Below are positions 36,101 to 50,100 of a stretch of DNA of 64,000 nucleotides, piece after piece. Each line of letters opens with the position of its first letter. The first letter of the stretch is position 1. The stretch covers positions 4,195,501-4,259,500 of the forward strand of contig JAQISU010000041.1 of assembly GCA_029339505.1 (NCBI GenBank). Direction: 5' to 3'. The stretch is from Unio delphinus (lineage: Eukaryota > Mollusca > Bivalvia > Unionida > Unionidae). The notes beneath the pieces are model-generated. The model made no database searches. It worked only from the letters and a program-made list of their open reading frames with translations, and was not told the DNA's origin. The translations under genes were made by a program, and so were the position numbers.

Positions 36101-39100
36101 ATATCTTACAGTGACATCATTAAGAATTGGTTGAAGGTTGGAGGTGTTAGTGTAAGAAATATTTCTAGGTATATATTTTTTTTTTATTGCGATATTAGGT
36201 TTGATACCAATCATTCTAGTTATTTCGTTATTTAATGCAGATACTACTTTTGGTAATCTTGAAACCCATTCACGAGAGCGAGTTTCCTGAGTAAATTCTT
36301 TTGCGTATTGATATCCAAATAATCGCTCAGCGAGAGTTCTATTAAATCGCTCTACAATTGCCTGATCGCGGTGTATTCCAACATGTCCTCGTCTAATGGT
36401 GACATTATGAGTTTTCATAAGAGATGTAACAACACCTTGAAATTCCTTGCCGGGATCAACTTGTAATAAATTTGGCCATTTAAGTGGACCTTTACGATAA
36501 ATCTTTTCAAATGCATCGGAGACTTCTTTTGATGACTTTGTTTTTAATGGTATTGCTTGTTTATATCTACTAGCGATATCAACTACAGTTAATGCATATT
36601 TGTAACCGTTATCAGTAGGAAGAAATAATATATCAGCTTGATGAACTTCATTCGGTACAAAAACATCAAAATGAGAATAATTTATTTTTTTAGGACCAGG
36701 AAGATAAATTTGCCATAACGCCTGTTTAGATAACCAATCTTTTGCGGTCTTATATTTCACTGATGCTGCTTTAGCAAGTTTTCTAATTGCTGAATAACCT
36801 TTCCAATAGCCAGTAGGTGAGTAATAAATAGATTCCATATGTAAAATAAATTTTTAGTTACCAAATAATATTTTACCTTTCATAGCAGTTTTTATCAATA
36901 CTGAAGCTAACTTTTCTTTTAATTTTTTATCTGGAATTGCATCTATCGCGTGAATTAATTTTATATCTGCAAGATGTCTTTGTTCAATATTGTTACTTCG
37001 ATAAGCTATATCATGTATTCTACAGGCTTCATCAATAAAATTAATTGGATTTTCTCCTGGATTTGGTTGATCATTTTCATTAAGTCTGATATCTAATCGA
37101 GTTCCTGGTCCGCAATAACTATATCCTGGAATATGTTTTTCACCTGGATACTTAGCCCAAGGAAGTCCAGGAAGATTACTTAAACGGTTGGCGATATCTC
37201 TACCTGTTTTTTTTTATAAATCTAAATTTTTTTATACCACAAATTTCACAATTACCTGAAGTAGCTAATCTATTATTTTTAGTTGTAACTGTTGTTTCGT
37301 TGATTGTTGGGGTACGTTTCTTACATTTCACACAATATAAATCCATAACTTTTATAGTAAATAAACGCATATCAATAAATGGAAGTAATTGATTTTAGCG
37401 CCACAAAGAAAAAACAACAAGTTAAACATCATCCAATGTTACCAGATTCTATTAGAATGATTATTATTGGACCATCTGGAAGCGGAAAAACTCAACTATT
37501 ACTAACGTTGATAATGAAATATATGAACTGGAATAAATTATATTTAGTTGCACCAAGTGTAGATGACCAGCGGTGTTATAATGTTTTAAAAGAATTTAAT
37601 GAAAACGCGTCTGAAATTACTGGAGAAAATGTTGTTGATATTATAACTGATATTGATGAAGCCCCCTCTGTAGAAGACTTAGATGGAGAAAAAAATAATC
37701 TTGTTGTATATGATGATATTATGCTTGATAAACAAAAAAATCCAGCAAGAATTTTCTCACGTGGTAGACATAAAAACGCTGATGTTATTTATCTTACTCA
37801 GCGATATACTCAAATTCCTAAAGTAATTCGCGATAACTGTAATTTAATTAGTGTATTTAATGGAGTTGATATACATACATTAAGAAATATTTGGCAAACT
37901 TGGTGTTCTGATATGAATTTTGATCAATTTAAAAACTTTTTTAGTAATGCTCAACAAACTCCTCATGGATTTATCACAGTAGCATTACATGATCCACGAA
38001 TAAGATATCGGATCGGACTTGATAGAATTTATACTTAAGTCGGAAATAAAAAATTTAATTTAACGATTTTTTGTTAATGCTCAGAATCGAAAATGGAGAC
38101 TTAAAGTTGCAAAATGGAGTCGGATTTTTTGGAAAAAATGAAGCTCACCTCCTCTGCTTACTTATGAAGAAAACAATAATATTTGCCTAAATGATAAAGT
38201 GTCAGATTGGCAAAATACGAGTTAGCGATTTTTTGTTAATGCTCAGAATCGAAAATGGAGACTTAAAGTTGCAAAATGGGGTCGGATTTTTTGGAAAAAG
38301 TGAAGCTCGCCTCCTCTGCTGCTTGGTGGATTAATTATTTTAAAAAAATAAAAAAGCTACTGCAGTTTTTAGTTTATTATATCATACATGTATAATATTT
38401 TGACAGGAAATGTGAGATGAATTACATTGTTGAATATTTTGACAGGAAATGACATGTGAAATAAAATTTGTTCGATACTATTTTGACAGGAAATCAATTA
38501 AAATTGTATATTTTGACTGGCAATTACATTTGAAATCAATTACATTGTAGGATAAGCATAATTAGATTAATTACTAAGCTTGTCAAACAATGGGAGATTA
38601 TTACAATTATAATGTTCAGGTATGATATTTATTTGTAAGATGTCTAAATTGACCACATCTTTCAAGAGCTACAAAAAGGATAGTTCTATTTGACTATTCT
38701 ATAATTCAGGGTATACTGCACATCAGATCTGTCTGATATGGGTAACTATCAGAATTGCAAAATTAAGTTTTGGAAATGTTAAGCAAGAAAAACTGGATGG
38801 ACAAAATGATTGGAAAAATAAGACAAAACCAACCATAGATAAATTGATGACTTGGATTTTTGTTAATCTTCATTTATTAAAATCAACATTAACACTGATC
38901 TACATTTTAAATCCATGAATTCTGTTATAGGTCACAGACTGGTGTAAGCATAGTAACCCAGAATGATATAATTCTTAATATCCCATAATATGTAAAGTCC
39001 ATCTTTCAGATAAACAAATGAAGTCCACACTTTTGTGCTTCATACTATCTTTAAATGCCACTATATAATGTATTTTGGTACATAACCTAAGAATTCATCA

Positions 39101-41106
39101 TTGTCAGAGTGACCAAATAAAGTTCTGAAATCTTCTGTCATCATATGGTCATCATAAATGTAGACTCCAATTCCTCCTTGTTGCTATCATCTGTAGATGC
39201 TTATGTGGAGACAGAAGCTTGGGCTCAGTAAGTGAAACTTTGATAATCCAGTCGGTCAAATTCTGTTAAAGGATATGCCGCAGCTGTTCAGGTGTCACTG
39301 TGTGGAATGATCACAGGGAGTTTAGATACCAGAAAATAGGCCTTCACATGGCATTGAACAAGTATTCAATTTATGGTTTGATCCAATGTTTGGCAGTTGG
39401 GAAAATGAAGAGTGTATTGCCTTTACCAGCCAAGGGATTAAGGCCAAACATGCATAGGAAGAAAGACTGGCATTTAACAAGTATCAAATTTGCCAGTTGA
39501 TCAAAGAATGATCAGCATGGAACAAAAAGTTGGTGCTGCCCTTACTAGCAAGTGGTTAATTGGCCCATGTGTAATTGCAGATAACGTAGGAAATATTATT
39601 TGTGAGTTAGATCTGGCTTATGAAGAATGGTGGTATTAATCCAATTAATTAATTAATTAATCCAATGCTGCATCAACGATTATGAAGCAAAAAATCCGCG
39701 AAAATATAGGATTACATGTACTTCAACTTGCACGAATTTGGAAGCAGTAACTAGTTACCATCCATGTTAAACAATATTGATGGATTCTTGAGTGATTAAT
39801 TGAATATTTCTCAAAATTATAAAATTCCAACAGAATGCAGTTAGAAGTAACATGTAATGAATGCCGTTATGAACTGGATAAACACAGTGCGTATCATATA
39901 TGAATGAATAGTGGCATGAATAAGGAAAAATATTTGATTGACAGTATTTTGTATGTTCTGCCAAACAAAAATGGTCTCATTTGTTTTGTATGTCAAACAT
40001 ATAATATGACCATACTCTGTATGAATTGAATTTTCCATTTAAAAACAACAAACTTTGACTTATCAAGCAAGTACATGTATATGTAGTATACATTCAGACT
40101 TAAAATGTTTATTACAGAAGCTTTGTTGAAAGAAAATAATGTATTAGCCATCTATTTAGACTATAAAAAGTTTGACGTCACATGGGAGTCTGGCAAAATG
40201 AATGACCTTTGAAGTTTGCTCAGATGATGCTGATCTGCCATCCAATATGACTGCCTTTACTTAAAATAGCAAAACTGTTGTAATGTCAGGAAGTATCATA
40301 CCAGAACCAATTTCTTGTTAAATTTGTTGATGCGTTTGTCCTAGAGGTATTTGTCTGCATAAATGATAAAGAGTAATCTTATGTCTACATCTGGCTCTTG
40401 TTGATAAACTTCAATTTTTCCAGAGTATAGAGTAATCTTATGCCCACATCTGGCTCTTGTTGATATACTTCAATTTTTCCAGATTGGATTTGACAGTTTT
40501 TTGGCAAGGCACTTTAAATTAAAATAAGAATGTTCTCTTAAATTTAACACATACAATGTGCATGTGCAGAAGGACTCTTATATATACATAAATATATGTA
40601 CTTACATATACATAAACACACGTACACTTGCAGAGTTTACTCGAAAAGAAGACCACGCGTCAGAAAAGCATGGAAAACAGGCTACGGTTAGGTCAGTTTG
40701 TCACACAGAGGCAAGGAGCATCATTTGTAGAAAACTGGGTAGATGGCTGGGCTTTTACAGACCTCATGAAGTAAGTATATATAACCGAGCCTGATCAATA
40801 CTGAAGTTAGAATAATGCAGTTTATGTTGATCTAAATGACATTGAATCTTTCCTCATCCAAGTGTAAATTCTTAATTATCCCTTCTTTGTTTAGACATTA
40901 TGCAGAGATCAGAGTACTTGTGCTTGACCTTTTTTAGGCTGAGAGATCTAGCCAGAGACTCTCCAGAGTTTTTGTGTAGCAGGGATACATTTCTAGCCAA
41001 TGCTGGCAGATAGTCGTTTTTACATGGCTTGGCTTTCTTTCGCTTGCATTACCTGTTATCTCAATCTTGTTGATCTCTCCATGTTCATTAAGTTGAATGT
41101 TTATTT

Positions 41107-41153
<47 letters not shown>

Positions 41154-44100
41154 TCTTGTACAAATTGCATCATGAATTTTTGGAACTTTAGAATCAAAGT
41201 TATAACATTCTAAATGTTAATTGACACAGATGTTTTTTGTGAACTTTCTTTCAGACAGCAAGAAAGGATAGGACAGGAAAGGGAAGATATTGAAAAACAG
41301 AGAAAACTTTTGTTAAAAAGAAAGCCAAATCCAGGTGCAAAGACTTCAGCCAAAGACCCTTTTCTGAAACCAGGAGAAAAACAGTAAGGAAATATTTGTG
41401 CAGTATTCTGTTTCTTCTAAGCATAGAAGGAAAAGTATTCAAGGAAGTATACAGCTAGAAATTATTCCGGGATTCCTGCATAAGGAATCATTAATGTTTA
41501 GTGCTCATATAAAGATGGAAGTGATACATTAGCAGTGCAAGCCAAGGAAGTCGTGTTAATTTCTTGCTTGATTCCTTAATGTAATGGATTTAATTCAAGG
41601 AGTGCTTGTAGTTGAAGTTGCCATTCTTTTCTTGTCAGATTGTGTGGATTTGAAAACAAGTTCTAAGGACAAGAGGTGGATTATACTGATCAACAGTATG
41701 ACTTGCTTGTTTCTCCTTCAAATACATTCCCCAATCACTTTACATTAGAAATATTAGCCTGCTACCTTGCAAATCCAGCCCTACTAAAACATGAAAATTT
41801 CTTTCCCTATGTTTATCAGTAGGCAAAGAGCAATAACTCTTGCCCATTAACTCCCCTTAATAACATCAGGTATCACCAGTTCTTTTGCTTTGTTTCTGTT
41901 CAGAGTACACATTGTAAAATTTATCCTCTGACAATCCTGATCTTTTTGTGTTTCCAATGATCATTTAGGATTTATTGCGTGGAAGGTAACAACCCACAAT
42001 TTATTGTTGGTGATGTTGATTCATTGGTGATTATCACCAATTTTAGGCAGCCATGAGGTGCAATGCCCCTCACATCTCTGAGGATGGCTTTTGGGCCAGT
42101 AAGTTCGGGCTCTTGGGTTTCATGCGTGATCCATTAGATCCAACTGTTAATACTGCTGTACCGTTGGTGCAGCTGCAACCACTGATTGCCTGACTGTTTG
42201 GATGCTGCCACCATCCTAGCTGACCATGTGCGATTCAAACCTGATTAGTTGGATCTAATGCATATTAAAATTGTTGTGTCCAGCTGTTCGGCATGATAAC
42301 CATTTGTTGAATCGGTCCAGCCAACTATATTTACAGGGATCTTAGTGACAGATCCGTCCATCCAACTGTACTCTGGGCAACATCATTTCTGTGATGGAGA
42401 TTTTGTGAGAAATCTGTATGTCCAGCCAGACCTTTAGAGCTGGTATCCTGGATAGCCTGGCCATCTTCTAGACCATCACAGCTTCCAGGCCGACCATTCA
42501 TCGGGAAAACTGAGTGGCAGTGCCAGACTTTTGTATGTTCACTGCTTATCCACAAGGGAGAGCTCGGTTATAATTTCCTTTTTTTGGGGTATTTGCTACT
42601 TCAGAATGCCCCCACCCTTACTGCTGCTCTAAACAAATGGTAGATCTCACTGAGGAGGAAGGCTTTTCCAAGATTTAATTACCCCTCTATAACACTATGA
42701 TTGGATTTTGAATGAAATTGTACATTATTGAGAACTCATGTAAGTTGCAGTTATCGATTTTGTTCCAATTCATTAAGGTGTTGCTGCATTTTGTGTTTTA
42801 CTTTTATCATTATGTACAAAGCAGGGAGATAGAGAATATCACTGACTATAGGTAAAATTTTTAGATCATTTGAACTTAACAGAAAGAAAAGTATATATGC
42901 ATCTGAAGGTTCGAATAACATTTATTTTTAAAAAATCAACTTGAATATTAGATTCGTTATTCCAATGTTATTAATAAGTATTTCCCTTTACATACATTTG
43001 TGCATCCAGTGATGCACACTGGATAAAATTTGTTGTTGCTGTGCATTCTTTTATGCAAAGAATTTGCAAAATGCAGTCATTATTGATTTAATATCCAATA
43101 CTTTGGACGAGGGATGGCATCATGTATATTTCGAAGATAGGGATACTCTGCTCCCTGTTTCATATGCTCCCTGCATTGCACCCACTGTACAGAGCATACA
43201 AAACAGAGAACCAGACTGGCATAGGTAATGTTATGACAGAGTAGCTTCCCCCAATCTCGCAAGCTCTTACACCATTTCCATCAAGCTCAGCAAGATGTCA
43301 TCCATATGTTTAACCTCAATTCTTGTTGCTTGGAGAAAATAATTCCCATGACTGGAATACGGCACATCCATTGGGATTATTGGTGTGACTTCTGATCGTA
43401 TGATTGTGAAGACTGCAAAAAGTGAATAATCCTTTTGAGACAGGCTTAAGAACGTTTTTAAAAATCTGCTTGTTTGCCACTAGATATCTGTAAAACACAT
43501 CATCCACGACATTCTTTCAGAACAAAGAAATCAGTAACTTGCAGAGACAAATCCATTATTTGGATTACAAAGTCAGGGGGTCATTGTAGATTTTGTTGGT
43601 TTTTAGCATTGCTGCAACAAAAGAAAGATCAAGATGAATCATTAGCCTCTTTAATTTTTGGATAAATGTATTTTAAGACTGTGATTGTCTTTAATTCTGT
43701 ATACAATTTTTGCTCAAGCAAGAGTCAATTCTTTTAACTGCATACTCAACCAAGCAGCCGACACTGTGGTGGTTGACAAAAGATTCTCACAATTTAATAA
43801 ACATTTTTTTAAAAACGAAAACTGCCAGCATGTTTGCTAGGCTTGGCGGTGTTAGTGGATGCAATTAGTTGACCAGTAAATAAAGTCCGGTTTATTAGTT
43901 GGAAATTGAAACGGTATTCAGTTGTAGATGCATTCAGCTTAAAACAAATTTTTTTAATGTGACTCGTGACCATTGCAGGCCTACTGCAATTAGTTCTTGG
44001 GTAAGAACCTTATTAATATTTGGATAGTAAAAACCTTATTAATATTTGGGTAAGAAAGAACCTTATTAATATTTGGGTAAGAAAGAACCTTATTAATATT

Positions 44101-47100
44101 TGGGTAAGAAAGATGAGGTCAAGTTCATTCAAAGTAGAAAAATGACTTTTGCATGGTAAATTTAGTTTTTTGCAATCAGTAGTTACCAATGTTTCTTGAT
44201 GGCTTGCACATGGGCAGATGAAGAACCCAAAAGGTTAGTAATGGAGCAAGGTCACTTTGACTGAAAGAATACAAATGGTTTCTGCACATGGTTTCTGCAC
44301 AATCAGTCTAGTTCCCACACAATAGTCAGCCATACTCTAATAATGCCCACCTATGCGTGGTAGGTATAGAATGTGCCATTGTTGTTACTTGTTTGATACA
44401 GTCTTCATCTTAAGTAAGTTTTCTATGATGAACACTGAGCACCCTGTGTCACACTGATAGCATGTTCTCCCGACACCCACCCCATATGATATATACCCAC
44501 CTTAAGTATATGATTATGTCAATATTTTCACACAATTTCTCAAGTTCATCACCATCTATAGTTGACAACTTTGTATTGCATGTTCTTGTTGAAGGTCAGT
44601 CATTGTGACTGAAAGAAGAAAAATGGTTTCAGTACAATAACATCAGTTCTGCACCACACATATGTGGATACCTTGCACTTTATGTTGGGGTCCCAGGATT
44701 AATGTCTAAAGGAAGAACAGTGATTTGTGTGCAATCATTAGTTCAATATCTCATATATGGCTCAAACTTTGTGATGGCTTAAACATGGGGTAAGGCAAGG
44801 GCCTGTAAATTGGAAGATGAATAGCACTGCAACCATTGGAAAGAACAAAGATTTTTGCATAATTAAAGTTCATCACATACCTGGACCAAAACCATTTACG
44901 ATTTGGGGTAAAGAAAGTCCTGTTGCTTTTTAATTCCATGGGTCAAGGTCACTGAAAGAAGACAAATGTGTTGTGCACAAACATTTAATAACTCGTATGG
45001 GCATCTTCGCTAATATTTGCAGACATCTTGCACTTTGGTTAAGAAAGAAGCAAATGACTTGTGAGGTCAGAGGTCACTGACAATGAACAGAATATTTTTG
45101 GCGTAATAATTAGTTTTAGACCAAGTACGTTGAGCATAATTTGTGGAGGGATTGGAAGATAAATGTATAGTGGTTACAGGAAAGAGTCATGGTGGATTGA
45201 AGAAAGACTGGTTTTGCAGCAGTCATATTCTTGTAAGTCTAATAAGAAAATATTTAGACACAATACGTTCAGTTACTTAAGACTGCTTAGAATGACCACA
45301 TCTTTAAGATCCAGTCTTCATTACCATTTTAGCACCTACATAGAGGACTCTTAAACATAGGGTGGAATTATTATGTTCCATTCACAGTACTATTGTTCTT
45401 GTGATGAAGGTTTGTGACCTTAATTTTTGGAAACTATATACACGAGGTATCTGTATAAACATTCATCTAGTCACTTTTTGTTGCGCATGTATTAATCTAA
45501 ACTCCACATTGCAGTCACATTGTCTTGTATATCTGTGTCTTTTATTATCATTTATGTATGTATATATGTGGATTACCCAGATTAAGCTCTATATATCCAC
45601 ACTGCAATAATTGAAGGGGACAGTTTTATCTCTGTCAGACCACACGACTACACGTTTTTAAGTTCATGTGTAATCCATTGAAGTGTGATAGCAAACATTA
45701 CTTAGCTTTTGAGTAATGAAATTTCATGCACAATATCATAGACATAAGTAGATGTCCAGGTTAGATTTCCAGACCATTAAAGCAGTTTTTCAATTTTGTA
45801 CATTTAAGAAAAAATCTTTTGAGTATTTATGACAAATTCTTGTTACCATGATTATGCAAAACTACTTAAGGTCCACAACTGAAATTTGATAGGTAGATAA
45901 TAGTACATTTATAGACCATTAATAACAAATTCTACTTTTTGCTTATTTTCTTTCTTCTATTTGGACCACTCCTGTGGCCTAAGTGGTGAGAGCATCCACC
46001 TCTGATGTGGGAGGTTGAGGGTTTGAACCCCGACTGACATAAAATTAGCAGTAGCAGCTGCCTTGCTAGGTGCTCAACATTTAGAGGTTAGTGTTAGAAC
46101 TGGTTAACCTGGTGTCAGGATAATGTGACTCGGTGTGACATGACGATATATGTTCGTGGCATGATGTCTCAGTGCTATACATAAATTGCCACATTGCAGA
46201 CATATTAGCAAAAGGACTGTTATCTGTTGGTTTTCTGCATAATTCAGTCTCCTACCATCTTCATTCACAAACTTTTGTTGATAGCTTGCACATGGGATAA
46301 AGAAAACCCATTTTGACTCCTGGCTCAAAAGTCACATTAACATTGACTTAACTCATTCGGCCCCTATCCTATTTGTATGCGTAATCCAGTTTCTGCATTC
46401 AATGGCTAATCCTGCCAGTAGGCGCAGTTTGTTGACTGCATTCAATGGTTGATCCCATCTTTGGTCACTCTGAATGTGTGTTAGAGATATCTCTGATTGT
46501 TTACAAATGTTGTTTTTCCAAGAATCAGACCAATATTAACCTATCAGAAATGATTTTACTTCGCTTTGTGCAAATTTAAATTGTTCAGAAACCAAATATT
46601 ACTAATGGAGGGCAGCTTCGCTACACATGTTCTGTTCATGCAAAATTATAAATGATGATGGATGTAAGCGATGAGAGAGAAAATGAGTATAGTTTCTTGG
46701 TTTTGATCTAACAAAAAATATTGAGCAAGCAGAGGAGAGATATCTTCAGCAGTTGGATATTTTGCAAGATTTGGATTCGGACATTGAATTTCTGAGACTG
46801 AGTCGTCAGAAGAAGAGGATAATAGCGATGATATAGTCCTTGCAAATCTAGCAGATTGGAGATATCTTAATTTTTTAAGTAGTGTATAAATAAGTTGTGA
46901 AGGACTTGGACAAATTGAAAAAAATATACCACTATTGACAAATTCGTTTGGAATAATTGGTGAAAATTTCGTTGATTTTTATTGGATATAAGATAAGAAA
47001 TTAGGTAAGAGTGAATGCATGTGCATGATGTTTACCAAACAGGTAAAAACTTAGTGGCACAAGCAGCTAGCCATAGCTTAGTGCTAGTGGTACTGATAAG

Positions 47101-50100
47101 TGGTGGGGGGCTGAATGAGTTAATGAAGGAAAACCATGTCAACACTGACTCAGGTTCTCAACCATTTACAAGTTCCCAGACTTTTAGAATGGTTTTCATT
47201 TGGGCAGAAATAGTCAAAAATCAAGGTCACTAATTGAAAGAAGAAGAAAAAAAAATCTTCTCCAAAATGACAAGTTATACACTCATTAACCCCTTGCAGT
47301 TCATTTACATGGCAGAAGGTAGTAGCTCTCTGCTGAGCTCTGTAACATCCAAGTCATGTATGATACACTAAAGTGGGTGGTATTATAGAAAGGTAGTCTG
47401 ATGTAGCTCTACAATGATACCAAATAATATGGATGTTTTAGTTGCACTGCAAACTACAGAGCTGTTTGAGCCAGGGTTTTTTCACCCAAAAATCATCCAT
47501 GGTCAGAATCCGATTTTGTGACTGGAGTTTAGACTTTTTGGGCTCAGATCCAACACAGGCCAGTCTGAACTGTACGCAGACATGTCAACCTGTGCAAAAA
47601 GTACGATAAGGTGGGCCTTTTGGAATAAATGGTGGTGTCGATGAGAAAATGATTGGTTTGTTAAGCAAAAGAAAGATGAAAAAGGATCTCCCAACTTTTC
47701 TCCTTCTGCTCATGCATAAGCAAAATAACTAAAGGAGAACGATGTTTCTAACACAACTAGGCATTATGCTAATGGACAATCACATATGAAGTGGATGTAT
47801 TAGGATGTAATCAGAAATAGCCCCTTAATGTGTTTCCAACTTGCATTTCATGTTAAAAGGACAAAAACCTCCAGAGGTTAATGAGTTAATATGCCACCAT
47901 ATTTGTTTGGATGCCATAATATAATTTTTAAGTAATTTTATTTGTGCACTGTATGTTCTGGAATACATCATTTTTATCCAGTCATAAGTTGTGGGATGCC
48001 TTCTAAATTATTCAAAAATTACGTTTCTGAAAATGCACTCTAACTGAAATTTGATTTTTTTTAAAAAAATAGAAAATTGTGTACTTGAGATAAAACTCTA
48101 ATTCACTGCAGCTTCATCTTGTCAACATAACCCTTCTGTATACTTAGGATCCATACTTTTTGGTGTTCATGTATTTATTTAGTTTATATGCCGTGAAAAA
48201 AAATATTAGAGGAAACATATAAGCGGAAACTGCAAGGAGTAAATCAGATTTTTTAAAACTTCTGTACCATTCATGCCAATTCTCACTTTTAACCACCATC
48301 TTATCATCAGCCTGTCTAGGAATGAGATCAAAGTAAACTAGAATTTCATCATGTTAATGATCCTATTATCAACGAAACCTTGTTCTTTTCAGGCCATCGC
48401 GAATTCCTCATTATTTTTTCTCCAAATCTACACCGATGTCCATGCACAAAGTACTATATTGTGTCACTTTAAAACTTGTGCCATTGTTTCAATTTATTTT
48501 CAAAATTCCCCTGAATTATGGTGAAAAGGAACCAGGGTTAGCTTGCATATCTTAGCCAGCTTTGTATATCTCCCCCCCCCCCCCCAAAAAAAAAAGAAAA
48601 ACAAACCCTAACATAAACACACTAAAAAAAATCCAAAGTCAGCATCTGAGGTCTTTGTAATAGAACAACCTTTGTCTTTAATGCCCTGTTGGCAAGTTCA
48701 ACTAGGTTTACTGATTGCTTCCAGTAGTGTTTATTCACCACTTGGGCTTCTATTTGCTTGGCATCTGAAGTTATAATTAATACAAAAAGACACTGATTTC
48801 TGCTGGTAAACAGTATATGCAGCATAACAGATACTTTTTGTAACCCATGCTAATGAAAAGATTGTCACTTGCACTCAAATGAATTTATTTTCAAATAATG
48901 CTTTTTATTTGCAAGATACTGACATAGCTGACCTGGATGCAATTAAAGTTTGGTTATTTTGCACCTAACACCATCACACATGTGAATGGCAGTTGTCTTC
49001 AAGCAATTGGTTGATTATTTCCCTCTTGTTTGCAATTTTGTTGGATCCATTTTCAGTCAGATAACATTCAAACCTTTGAGTATAATTAAAAACAATGTTT
49101 CTCAATGTTCATGTCTTTAAACAATATGTTGTCTTATCGGACATAAGCAATACACGTTACAGTATGGATGCCTACGCTACATATATGGAATTCATGTATG
49201 TATTTTATTCTTTAATGTTCATGATGAAAAACGGTATAAATGATAACACTACAAGATTAGTTTCTTTATTTTCTGATCAAATAAACATTCTTTCTTTTTT
49301 TATTGCAACATGCAGTGGAGGGTCGGGGAGGGGGCACAAATTCAACAACAGTTTTTTTCATTTCTTCTGTCTGGGACATGTGATTGATGTAATAAAAACT
49401 TTCACCATAAGGTCTGAGACAGGAAAAAATATTTTATTGTATCTTAATATCTAAGGTAAAAACTTGTTCAAACTGTTTCCATAACTGCATTTACAAATAA
49501 TTGGCAATGCATGAACTTTGCTTTTCTGCTGATATAAGGTTTTAATTAAAGTTTTACCCCAAAGCTGCTTTTTTTTTCCCCTCTAGACTTTACTGGTCTC
49601 AGATGATACAGATATTACATCTAAATATGGTCTCTATCAGATTTATCATGAAAACAGACTATTCCTCATGAAGTGATGGTCATTGATTGTCGAGTTTTCA
49701 CTTCAGCACTTGAATTATGTGTAGCTATTTGTTTCTCCTTTGAATACGTTCCCCAATCACATTACTTTAGGGATATTAGCCTGCTACCTCGCGAATCCAG
49801 CCCTACCAAAAGACGAAAATTCGTCTTTCCTGTCTATGTCATATAGACAAAGGGCAATAACTCTTGCCTATCACCTCCCCTTGCCGCCCGTTAGGTGTCG
49901 CTTCTTTAGTTTTTTAGCTTCGCTGTACGCGAAAACACGTACAATTAGACCTCCAATGAATCCAAGCCATCTTAGTGTAAATTCTGACCATCCGAAGTTA
50001 AATTTGGAATTACTGTGTTGGATAATCATTCCTCTACAGGTCGTATACATTATTTTACAATATTTTCCAATTTGAGTGACTTTGTCACCTTTTCTAGACT

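Larger units (their letters stand above)
22518..38323. mobile_element. 15.8-kb endogenous virus-like element (Polinton/Maverick/adintovirus type)
   Basis: Borders are set by 260-bp inverted repeats and the TGGTG duplication. Inside are about 18 tightly spaced genes, markedly more AT-rich than the exons around. They include capsid, protease, packaging ATPase and integrase: the morphogenesis plus integration set that defines Polinton-like viruses. A single polymerase-helicase fusion replaces the usual stand-alone protein-primed polymerase. All frames but one (zinc ribbon/phospholipase A2) are open, and the two terminal repeats look identical by eye, so the insertion is young. It lies in a TLK intron and is not expected to change TLK coding if spliced out. 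Membership of the broad Polinton/adintovirus assemblage is well supported; the exact lineage cannot be named from sequence reading alone. Confidence 0.93.

Noticed and set aside
22518..38323. Bacterial or phage contamination as the source of the HNH and ATPase genes
   Set aside because: The genes lie inside an element with eukaryotic-virus hallmarks, TIRs and a target duplication, placed between bona fide TLK exons.
48567..48600. Poly(C)/poly(A) run as a telomere-like or retroposon tail
   Set aside because: A simple homopolymer junction with no adjacent element or target duplication.
49095..49454. 119-residue plus-strand frame in the TLK intron
   Set aside because: Phe/Ile/Asn-rich composition expected from AT-rich DNA; no motif and no splice or promoter context.
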